From the NCBI GenBank assembly GCA_951802425.1, contig OX637803.1:1798001-1862000 (forward strand): 64,000 nucleotides of DNA, in the 5' to 3' direction. Positions 1-9,100 of this stretch are shown piece by piece. Every line of letters starts with the position of its first letter. Position 1 is the first letter of the stretch. Made by a program: the position numbers and the translations under genes. The DNA comes from Clavaria fumosa (Eukaryota > Basidiomycota > Agaricomycetes > Agaricales > Clavariaceae). Below the pieces are notes generated by a model. It was not told the origin of the DNA, did no database searches, and worked only from the letters and a program-made list of their open reading frames with translations.

Positions 1-1242
1 GGCGGACGACAGCCGCGGCGACGAGGTCGGCGTGGGCAGGCCACACGGCGAGCCCCGTTTGGGCGACGACGAGGGCGACCGCGCGGCAGCACCGGCTGCA
101 GACGCGTGGTGCGGGCGGACCGCCTTGGCGAACTCGCGCACGATGCGCTTGGTCCCCGGCACACGCAGGCTGGTGCCGACGACGAGGAGCAGGTCCGCCG
201 CGCCGCTGCGGCCCTTGCCGCGCGAGGCGCCGACGAGGTCCCTGGCGACCACCTCGCCCACGCCCTCGCCGTTCATGTGCGCTTCGTTGTACAGCACGAC
301 ACTAGGGCGCAGCTTCCCCACGCCGCGCGCGCGTTTGCCCACTAGCTGCCGCGTCTCCTCCATGGCAGCGCACTCGGGACACCCCGGTGGGATCCCGCAT
401 GATAACAGGGGCAGGTGCTCGTCTAGGGGGCAGGAGTGGTTGCATGTCGGGCAGTGGAGCGTTTGGAGTGTGCCGTGCAGCGGGATGCATTTCGGGGTCT
501 CCTCGGTTGTCGACAGCGGACGCGGAGAGGAAGACGGCGTGGATCCGGCGGCTCGTCTGGCACGGAGCTGTGAATGGCGTCGATTCTTGAACCGAGGTAC
601 CCCAAATGAGAGCCCAGATTTGACCTCTATGGCGTCGATGTTTTGCGTGTAGACTCGAAGAAGCTTGCCGCTGGTGTCGAGGAAACGAAGAAGGTGATGG
701 AATGGGGTGGGTTGTGCAACCTGCGAGAGCTCTGACAATCGAGCGATCATCTGATAGAATAGCGTGGCTGTATGTTCAGACTATAACATTTATCCGGGAG
801 AATTGATGGGTAATTACGAGCAGTGGGGAAATTGTAGGTTGATCAGCCAACTGTGCGCAGAAAGGCAGACATAGAACGACTCACATTGAACACAGATGCA
901 TCGAAAAGATCTCTACCTGAAGACAGAATTTCTTTGGGATTTTCTTTCTTCAGTGATTGAAACAGCCCTTCGGAGGAGCGGAAATCCGGAATGCCAGCCT
1001 GCACAGAAATTCCGGCGCCTACAGAGGATGCAGGAGTGAGTTAGTCCATCGGCCAAGCTCTAACGTGGTGTGAAAGGAGAAGGTGTCGCACCGCAGACGA
1101 TAACGATGCGTTTCGCTTTGACGATAGCCTTGTAAACCTTGGATATATGTGCGGCCGGATCGCTCGACGGAACGAGAAACGAGGGTGATTCTGGAAGCGG
1201 TGATGAGTCGTGCAGAGGAAGGAAGATGGTTGGGGGACCCAT
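1..1242 (-). CDS. Sirtuin, Hst3/Hst4-like NAD-dependent deacetylase (3' end cut by window edge)
   Basis: NAD+-dependent protein deacetylase of the sirtuin family. The layout matches the fungal Hst3/Hst4 branch, which in yeasts removes H3K56 acetylation in the nucleus. Three exons are seen: 1092..1242, 885..1018 and 1..780, with GT-AG introns 1019..1091 (73 nt) and 781..884 (104 nt). All phases agree. The first intron splits the glycine-rich GAGIS motif exactly, so both sides are required to be one gene. Visible motifs in order are HISKVYKAIVKAKR, GAGIS, IPDFRS, YTQNIDAIE, LHGTL with the catalytic His, two zinc Cys pairs (CPTC and CPEC), VVLYNEAH and VVGTSLRV. The ATG at 1242 is the first in frame upstream of the motif. 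At least 355 codons are present; the Ser/Pro-rich C-terminus continues beyond base 1. It is divergent to the thiamine pyrophosphokinase gene. Family assignment is secure; the Hst3/Hst4 subgroup is inferred. Confidence 0.92.
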
Positions 1243-1383
1243 GTGAGATGACGAGTCTCAGAGACGCCGTTGCGCCAGACCTCGGATCGGAACGAGGGAC
1301 GAGGAGGAGGAGAGAGGGGTAATAGGTCCAAGTCTCTCACATTCAATAACTAGATATCGGCAACGGGGTTACACAGCTTATAA

Positions 1384-1472
1384 GCATTAATGGGGTAGTG
1401 GTAACCTGGGTCGTTGCCATTCGTTAAAGCAACAAACTCGACCCGCCGGGGGTTCGATTCCCTCTTAATGCA
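1384..1472 (+). tRNA. trnG-GCC: tRNA-Gly, anticodon GCC, with 18-nt intron
   Basis: A full cloverleaf can be drawn. The acceptor stem GCATTAA/TTAATGC is perfect. The D arm is GGGT/ACCT, with the A-box-like GGGTAGTGGTAACC. The anticodon stem GGTCG/CGACC is perfect. The T arm is GGGGG/CCCTC (one G-T wobble) with a TTCGATT loop, and the discriminator base is A1472. The anticodon GCC is at 1416-1418. The two halves of the anticodon stem are held apart by an extra 18 nt (1420..1437) lying directly after position 37, the canonical nuclear tRNA intron site. The mature length of 71 nt is usual for tRNA-Gly. A run of seven T follows at once. Confidence 0.93.
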
Positions 1473-1479
1473 TTTTTTT
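1473..1479 (+). terminator. RNA polymerase III terminator (T7)
   Basis: Seven consecutive T residues start one base after the tRNA discriminator, and a second, longer T run follows within 25 bases. This is the standard Pol III stop signal. Confidence 0.85.
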
Positions 1480-1511
1480 GCTTTCTTTTTTTTTGCTGTC
1501 CTGCTCTTGCC

Positions 1512-2579
1512 ATGACCAGATGGAACGTCGATTTTCTAGAGAAGAATCCTGCTACCAAGACCCATAGAAGAGCTTTGATCATCCTCAATCAGTCCTTCTC
1601 TGTTCCTCTGTTCAAGCGTGTCTGGGATGCCTGTGACTGGCATTGTTGTGCTGACGGCGGAGCAAACCGACTGCACGACCTCTTAGCATCAACAGAATTT
1701 ACAACAGCCATGATTTCGAGGTATGAATCTACCATGTCTGTGGGTGAGGAAGTTGTTATCGAACGGTCCAGCTCAGATATACCCCCGATCTGATAAAGGG
1801 CGACCTCGACTCCATCCGACCTGACGTTCGCAAGTTATACGAGTCAAAAGTCGTGGCATCATCTACCCTCTTGCCTCTTTTATAATTCTTGGTTATTTTC
1901 AGAATGTGCCCGTCATCGAAGACGAGGACCAGGACTCCACTGACCTCATGAAATGCATGGCCTCGCTCACCGAGATGGAGGCCACAGAGAATTATGAGGT
2001 TGGCTTTCTCTTTGACAAGCAATGTGACGAACGACCAGTGAATGACGCCCACAGTATGATGTTATCTTGCTTGGAGGACTGTCCGGCCGACTGGACCAAA
2101 CCGTCCATACGCTCCACTACTTACACACGTTACGCCAGATTCGCCGCGCCGTCTTCGTCGTCACAGACGACAACGTCGGCTGGGTATTGGACGAGGTTAG
2201 CCTCGGTTCTCCGGTGTACTTGAGAGCTAACACGGGATCTTCTGCAAGGGGGAGCACATCATTCACATCAACCACAGCCTTTTGGGACCCAGCTGCGGGC
2301 TGCTACCCGTCGGCGTCGACGCTTCTGTGCTCCGCACGACTGGTCTGCGTTGGAACCTCAGTGAGCAGCGTCCTACACCGTCGCCCTGCGATGCTGCCCA
2401 AGCTAACATAATATGTAGCCGACCATGTCTCTTCCTTTGACGGGCTTGTGTCCACCTCGAATCAGGTTCTACCTGAGGAGGAGGTTGTCCGGGTTACCAC
2501 CTCCAAACCCATATGGTGGTGTGTCGAATTGAGAACGGATGGACTGCTAGACAGAGGCGAACCCAGCCTCGGCGTGTGA
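1512..2579 (+). CDS. THI80: Thiamine pyrophosphokinase
   Basis: Transfers pyrophosphate from ATP to thiamine to give thiamine diphosphate, in the cytosol. Six exons: 1512..1720, 1777..1849, 1903..1998, 2055..2195, 2249..2360 and 2419..2579. The five introns are 53-58 nt, all GT-AG, and the phases close exactly to 792 nt (263 aa). Diagnostic motifs are WHCCADGGANRL in exon 1, GDLDSIRPDVRK in exon 2, DQDSTDLMK in exon 3, LGGLSGRLDQTVHTL in exon 4, HINHSLLGPSCGLLPVG in exon 5, and DHVSSFDGLVSTSNQV near the C-terminus. The length is normal for a single-domain fungal TPK. The donors GTCGTG and GTTGGC are weak but are supported by frame. There is no sign of decay. The tRNA-Gly gene ends 39 bp upstream of the ATG. 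Confidence 0.95.
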
Positions 2580-2911
2580 CGTTTGGACTCCAGTGCGCCG
2601 TGGCGTTTTCTGCTGAATGCATATAGATGAGGTGTGTGCTACTGTGTTACGTAAATGAAAACGGGACGAGGATGGGAACTGAATGCTGAGACCTGAAACT
2701 GTTGGAATAGGAAAGACGCGTCTGTCGGGATCTGGGAGCCTAGGAATAAACGCTACTATAGAATCGACACGAGTATCTGCAGCTAATAAATGGATTTGTG
2801 CCCTTTCTGAAGGCAGGAAGGGGCCAGGAGAAGGTCGCCATGAGAGTTAATTAAACTCGCTTGCTGATGGCAGCAAGGGACTAGGACAAGGTGGGCATGG
2901 GCATCTCCTGT
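2580..2911. other. No gene seen; TPK 3' flank
   Basis: Follows the TPK stop codon. No protein family, RNA or repeat was recognised. The stretch presumably holds the TPK 3' UTR and the border to rearranged DNA. Confidence 0.5.
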
Positions 2912-3481
2912 CATTGCATAAATTTACACACTTGGGGGCGAAGGCAAAGGTGGTCGCTAGGGACCTCGTCGGTAGCAAGGGCCGCAGCGGGGCAGCGGAT
3001 CTCCTCGGCACAAGCTTGCATGTGCCAGCATCGTGCGCGAGTTCGCCTGCACTACACGTCTGCTGGTGCTGCCAGGCGGTCACGATCGTCGTTGCCCAAA
3101 CGGAGCTCGCCGTCTGACTTGCCCACGTCGTCGTCTTTTTCACTGCGGTCGTCGCCATACACCGTCGCTGTCGTTAGAGAGCGACAAAAAATCGCCCGCT
3201 GCGTCGATTTACCTGAATATAGGTTTTCCAGCCTGATGGGAGACTGGGAAGGGGTGCTTGTGCAGGGAACGCACAGACGTTCGTTGAGTACACACCGTCT
3301 GGGGCAGGACTTGACGCGGGAAGTGCCAGGAAAAAGAGGCGCGAGGAAGAGGCGCGAGGAGGGAGAGGGCATATTCTCTGCCAACGACTCAAAGGGAAGC
3401 AGCGTCGCAAGCGACAGTCCAATTGACGCCGCAAAGCAACGCAAGAGGACGTCTATCACCCCCGCCAAGGTGGATAGATGA
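2912..3481 (+). pseudogene. Fragment of a second sirtuin copy (C-terminal part)
   Basis: The plus strand reads VVARDLVGSKGRSGAADLLGTSLHVPA, interrupted by small deletions. It matches the end of the minus-strand sirtuin at 1..1242 (VVARDLVGASRGKGRSGAADLLLVVGTSLRVPG). Further on, a frame with YLNIGFPA and another with LMGDWEGVLVQGT resemble the usual sirtuin C-terminal strand, followed by a basic Ser-rich tail ending at a TGA at 3479-3481. The N-terminal NAD-binding half is absent and at least two frame changes are needed. It is therefore a truncated, decayed duplicate in opposite orientation to the real gene 2 kb away. Confidence 0.7.
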
Positions 3482-3693
3482 ACGCTCTCAGCCGACAATG
3501 ACAGCGACCTGGACTTCACCAGAGCATTGCGACTAGTAATGGGAGTCGGTAAGCTTTGGGAGGGGTACCCTTAGCGCGCAAAGCCTCGAGGCTTCGCCAA
3601 TGCTGGTGATGAGTCCGCAGGATCGTCTTGCACCTCTGCGGCAGTATGAAGGAAGAGCGCAAGTTACTTCACCCTAAGAGGGAAAGACACCAC
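3482..3693. other. No gene seen
   Basis: Short spacer between the sirtuin remnant and NYN fragment A. No recognisable content. Confidence 0.4.
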
Positions 3694-4606
3694 TCCTTGA
3701 TCCACGCCTTCATCGATCAGTACGTTTTTCCTATCCGTTGCTCCTGCACCTGTCTGTGGCTGACGAACCACGGCCACCCAAGTTCTAATATTCTTATCAG
3801 TTTCCTTAATTACCTGCGAAAGCATCCGCTGCACACTCACCACAATAAGCAGAGGCACATGCCCCACGCGCCTCTTGCGCTCATCTTCAAGCGCGGGCGG
3901 CGCATCAGCCGACGCGTCCTCGTGACGTCGTCGCCGCTGTATCAGCCCATCGAGAGCGCCGAGGAACTGGGCTACGAGGTCCGCGTGTACAAGCGCGTGC
4001 CAGACGTAGACCCCAATGCAGCCGGCGACATCGCTTGTGCACCCCAACGGCAACACCAACATCACTATTAATGGTAATCATGCGCACGGGCAAGGCGGCA
4101 AGCGCCACAGTCGCAAGCTCTCCGGTTACGCATCGGGTGAGCTGGGCGAACACACGACAGGGACGACTGGAGTGACGACGGCGACCTTGACGACGACGGC
4201 GTCTCCTACCAAGCAGCCGCCACCGCCGCCAGTACCAGCACCAGCACCACCCCCAACCCTTATTATCCCTCCCCCACCACCGATGAGGGTGCGATACCGT
4301 GAGCAAGGGGTCGACGAGCTGCTGCAGCTCAAACTGCACCAGTCAATCGCGGACGTAGATGCGCCTGCTGCGGGGGGCTGCGCCGCGACGATCGTGCTCG
4401 CGACGGGGGACGGGAACGCGGGGCAGTTCAGCGAGGACGGGTTTTTAGGGCCCGTGCGCACGGCGCTGAAGAAGGGGTGGCGCGTCGAGCTGTATGCGTG
4501 GGAGGAGGGCCTGAGCCGCGCGTGGATGCGCGAGTTTGGGACGTACAAGGGCCGGTTTTCGATCGTTGGGCTAGAGCGGTTTGGTGCGGATTTGTTGCAG
4601 GTGTAG
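3694..4606 (+). pseudogene. NYN/PIN-like nuclease gene, C-terminal half (copy A)
   Basis: Carries the second half of a fungal NYN-domain protein (PIN-like RNase fold). It opens with IHAFID, then intron 3720..3782, then HSNILISFLNYLRKHPLH. Together these give the catalytic-Asp motif FIDHSNIL. RRVLVTSSPLYQP and GYEVRVYKRVPD follow. An 8-nt deletion relative to copy B near 4014 changes frame inside a low-complexity linker. From 4016 the frame is open to the TAG at 4604-4606 and includes RVRYREQGVDELLQLKL, TIVLATGDGNAGQFSEDGF and RFSIVGLERFGADLL, i.e. the acidic and glycine motifs of the fold. The N-terminal regulatory half (seen in copies B, C1 and C2) is missing. It is the only copy in the window with the catalytic C-terminus. 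Confidence 0.75.
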
Positions 4607-5439
4607 TTTTTGATTCCCCCTCCCTTTTTTTTTTGGGTGTGTCTTTTTCCTTTTATTCACTATCCTCTTTGCGAGCGAGGATGCGAAGGTTGTGGAAGGT
4701 TGGGATCAGTTGAGATGTTTTGTTGTTGTGTTAACTCCCCTCCATGTTACTTTTCTGTCTGTTGCATTGCCTGTAGCATCAAGGAGCTGTCAATCGTCTG
4801 AAAGTAGAGGTATTGTAGTGCTATGAATCAAGAACCAAAGGTCTTACAGTGAATTGTTTCTTGGGACACGAAAACTTTTCAAAGCTGTTGCGGTCGACGG
4901 CAGTATCACACTATGAGGATAATTCCGTGGACCGCAAGATAGACCATACAGGTGTTGCACAACAGAGGGAAAACGATGCCGCGCCCTCATACGATAGCAA
5001 TTCCCCGCTGCCTAAGACGGTCGCAATTTTGTTCTCCCACAGCGCTCGTTTCAGGCACCCCTGTCGGCAAACGTATTCGACACACTTTCAATTCCGAGTG
5101 GCCCACAATCCACGGCCCAGGAACATGACAAGTTTCGGAGAGAGGAAGGCGGTGTACACGATACCGCACATGGAACAACCGACCGCCCCTGTACACGTTC
5201 TCCGCTCTCGAAGCTTTTGACATATGCATGAACGGTGCTGTCCTGAGTAGGCAACATTAGCGGCAGGGTATTGAACCCAGCGACGAGGAACCCAGAGAAT
5301 ATTAAGCTCTGAAGGCGATGCGAACATTAGCATACAACGAAGCTGTGATTGGAGAGAGAATGGAAACCACGACGCACCGTAATGGATGCAGCGGGGATCG
5401 TGAGCCACTTCAATGCACTCCAGACTTGGACGGGCTGGG
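4607..5439. other. No gene recognised
   Basis: Starts with the pyrimidine-rich 3' flank of NYN copy A. Short open frames exist on both strands, but none has a recognisable domain, a matching paralogue in the other units, or plausible intron phases. Confidence 0.4.
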
Positions 5440-6152
5440 GAAAGGAAACGAGTGCTGTGTGCTGTGTCCCCGGACTCCCCGCGGGCACGCGAGGCCGCTC
5501 CATCCTTGTCCGCATGTTGCAAGCTGCGACTTTGCAGCGACCATTCAGACCAGGGGCACTGCTAGTGACCTTGAAGTTACCCAGCAGGCTTGGGAATGGC
5601 TTGTTCATGTTACGTGTCGTGTGTGGATTCCGACAAGCATCCCGCCCCCCACAGTGCAGCGTCGTCGGAGTCGGACACGATGTACTCATTTACAGTGTCT
5701 ACAGTGGGGCTGATAAAGGTCCCGGTGGGGCAACAAGAGGCGGGAGATGCGTATTTTTGGTGAGAAAGCGATGTCTACGACAATGAAGAGACCACGAGGG
5801 GACAACGAGGGAACAACGAAGAAAGAACGATTGAGAGTGAGACGCGTTTTGGATGCCGTGATTGTGAAGTCTAGAAGTGTGGCGAACGACGGACAATACG
5901 ACGAGACAAAGCCTGCTGGGTAACTTCATAATGACTAGCAAATGACTAGCAGATGACTTCGAATTCACGTCTGCGTCGGAGCTCACAACGATAAGTCAGG
6001 AGCGAGCACGCTTCGCCAGCTTTGTTTGGGCCTGTGTGCGGCAACACCGCCTCGGAATAACACGCATCAACAGAGAGCGCACGGTTCAATCGTCGTTATC
6101 GATAAGCCCCGCGGCGACCCTCTTGGATTTGCCACTCATCATCGACAAGTCC
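5440..6152 (+). repeat. R-block copy 1: upstream block of the duplicated NWD unit
   Basis: The stretch that starts around the CCGCGGGCACGCGAGG region and runs to the NWD promoter recurs, with indels, at 16620..17286, 28011..29226 and inverted at 58570..59660. It includes a variable purine-rich tract (GACAACGA-type units, about 5780-5840). No coding function is recognised; the open frame on the complement differs in length and sequence between copies. It probably contains the NWD upstream regulatory region. Confidence 0.8.
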
Positions 6153-6158
6153 TATATA
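6153..6158 (+). promoter_or_regulatory. TATATA box before NWD gene 1
   Basis: TATATA, 17 bp before the chosen ATG at 6176, sits in a stretch (GTCCTATATAGACTCCTGTA) that is identical before all three NWD genes. It may be a core promoter giving a very short leader. Alternatively the true start could lie upstream, since units 1 and 2 keep an open frame there. Confidence 0.45.
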
Positions 6159-6175
6159 GACTCCTGTATCACAGT

Positions 6176-9100
6176 ATGCGCGAGCCACTCAGCACTGCCC
6201 TAGCGAAGCTGAAGTTATCGTTGGGACCCCGCTCGACTGCCTTCGTCAGTCTCCAGAATGCTCTCAGCCTGTTCAAAGAGGTCGCAGGCAGGACGGGTGT
6301 GCCAGGACTTCAGGAAGGCATCAAGGGCTTCGTCATCCTCCTTGACGCTATTCAGGTGTGCAATTCATCTTCATCTCATTTACCGTACTGTCACACCGCT
6401 CACCCATCCCTCACCCAGAAAACCGCACGAAATGACGATGACTTGGTTTCACTGGCCCAACGTGTTCAGGACTTGGATGCCATGTTGAAGAGGGTGTTGA
6501 ATATCAATAATGGTGTTTTGTCAGAGGCCATGGTTGATCGTATCAACTGTCTTTCCGAGTAAGTCACCATCCCTTGGTGTGTACATTGCTTATCCCGGTT
6601 GGAAGATCATGGAAGTCCACGGGTGCCCGGGCTCAACATATGGTTGCTCGCAACTATGCCAAACGTGTCCTCGCCCGTGACCAAAATGCCCTCGAGATTG
6701 CAGGCTGCATTTCTGCTATCCATTGGTCTATTGAAAGTTTTCTGGTGAGTATGTATGCCGTACCATTTACACTCTCTAAATGAAGCTGTCTGTATGTCAG
6801 GTTGAAAGCACATTAGCAATTGAGTTTGCCCTTGATGTAAGTTTATCAGCACCAAATCTGACAAATGCCAAAACCTGACTGTTTAAATGACTAGGAACAT
6901 GTTGGGTTCACAAGAAATGTTATGACTCGAATTGAGGACAAAATTGAGAGAAATCAAGAGGGCATTGAAGTTTGTTTCGTTCTGTCGGCATTCCTTGCCC
7001 AGTTTCTGACCTAAATCATGTATCAGGAAATCAAGATGAAACTTGATGTTTATGGTAGTAGTTTTGTCTGGCTGCAGTACTTTACTGATGCTGACTTGTA
7101 CAGGTGGCTTGAATCCTCCGTATGCAATTATGGCCCATTTCCGTCACAAAGGGAAGCTAGTCCCTTGTCTCCCTGGAACCCGTGTTGAGGTTCTTGAAGA
7201 AGTATTCCGGTGGATTAGTTATACTGAGTGCACCTGGGACCAGGAGTGTGTGCCTGTGCCCTCTCCGGGCCTCAGTAGACCTGTGGGAAGCCGATGCATA
7301 TTTTGGATCAATGGTTTAGCTGGAAGTGGGAAGACCACAATTGCGTTTACTTGTGCGGAGCATTGTCGGGAGAAAGGCATCCTGGCTGCAAACTTCTTTT
7401 GCTCCAGGGACAATGCTGACTGCAGTAACATCAAACTGGTATTCACTACCATTGCCTATCAGATGGGGAAATTTTGCCCAGAGTTCAAAGTTCTCCTTTC
7501 AAGTATTCTTGGGTCGGACCCAGATATTGTCTACTCTGATGTCTCCTATCAACTGGAAAAGTTGATCGTGGAGCCATTGATTGCTGTCAGAAACAAATTC
7601 CCTCCAAGTGTGGTGGTGATTGATGCATTGGATGAGTGCAAAGATGACAATGCCACATCAACCATTTTGGCATCCCTGTCTCGACACATTGACAACCTGT
7701 TCCCATTGCAATTCCTCATCACCAGTAGACCTATTCATAAAATCACTAGGGGTTTTCAGGATCCTCATCTCAGCAATGCAACCAGACCTTTGATTCTTCA
7801 TCAGGTTGACTTGGACATTGTTGAAAGTGATATCCAGAAGTATTTGGAATGGCATCTCAATGCGATCAAGGATCAATATGACCCCCTTTCTCCCTGGCCA
7901 GCTTCTGCAGATATTGAAACCTTGACACATATGTCTTCAGGGCTCTTCATTTTTGCTGCCACTGCAGTAAGGTTTATTGGGATGGCTGATCCAGGTGATC
8001 CCATGGCACAATTGGAGGTACTTTTACAAAAAAACCCTATTGCTGGCACATCTCCACAGCAGCATCTAGATCAGTTGTACTCTCAAGTGCTCAAAAGCAC
8101 ATTTCCAGATATTTCTGACCAACTTGCAGCCAAGTTGCACTTGTTTCTTGGAGCTGTTGCCCTCCTCCAGGACCCTCTCCCAAGAGATCAATTGGAGGAT
8201 ATGCTTGACCACAAGATAAACCACTATCTTCAGCAATTGCAGTCAATCATGATCATCCCAGCAGACAGAGTTGGAGTTATCCAGTTAATCCACCCATCAT
8301 TTTTTGACTTTATTGTGGACCACAAGAGATGCCAGGAAGTGCAGGCACTGCAGTTCAGAGTCAACTCTCAAATGCAACACACCATTCTTGCCAAGAAGTG
8401 CTTGACTTTGATGACAAAATTGAAAAAGGATATATGTGGCATAGGAGATCCTACAAAATTCAACCATGAAGTGCCAGGTCTCTCAGAAAAAATATCAAAA
8501 AATATCTCATGCAGTCTAGAGTATGCATGTAGACATTGGGGATTGCATCTTTGCAGTGGATTGCTTTCAAGTGACCTATGGCAGCTTTTGAAAGATTTCT
8601 GCTTGAAGTATTTGGTGAACTGGATTGAGGTCTGCAGTCTCCTTGGTTACCTGAAAGATGCAGTTCAGATGTTGGTGGCTGTGCAGAGATGCTTGAAGGT
8701 ATGTCCATGATTTGAAGCTCTGGGATATGTGAAGCTGACAAGTATTTTGCAGATGAATAACTTTAGAGATCCAGTTGTCTCAGCACTGCTTTATGACAGT
8801 GAAAGAATGATTCAAGAGTTCTTTCCAGCACTTAGTGCATCTGCCTTGCAGGTGTATTTCACTGCACTGCCCTTCATGCCAGTGGGCACTGAACTTTACA
8901 AGACCCATCATGATAAAATGAATGGAACAGTATTGGTAGAAGGAGCATTGCAAAAACATTGGAGTGCATGTGTGCAGGTCATGGAGCATTCTGGTGAGGT
9001 GTCATCAGCGTCATTCTCTCCAGATGGCACAAGGATAGTCTCAGGGTCATATGACAAGACTGTGAGAATGTGGGATGCAGTCACTGGTGCTCATTTACAA

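Larger units (their letters stand above)
1243..1511. promoter_or_regulatory. Short divergent intergenic region between sirtuin and TPK genes
   Basis: Only 269 bp separates the two divergent start codons, so the region must contain both promoters and both 5' UTRs. It also contains a complete tRNA gene (1384..1472) with its own internal Pol III promoter. No clear TATA box was seen for either Pol II gene. A pyrimidine-rich stretch (about 1480-1500) precedes the TPK start codon. Confidence 0.6.

Noticed and set aside
32..652. Long open frame on the plus strand at the left edge
   Set aside because: It is the complement of the GC-rich sirtuin exon 3, whose motifs and splice phases are unambiguous.
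5699..5986. Small minus-strand frame recurring in all four R-blocks (also 16845..17207, 28776..29144, 58635..58934)
   Set aside because: Recurrence is explained by block duplication. The frame varies in length and crosses a variable simple repeat, with no domain or conserved start context.
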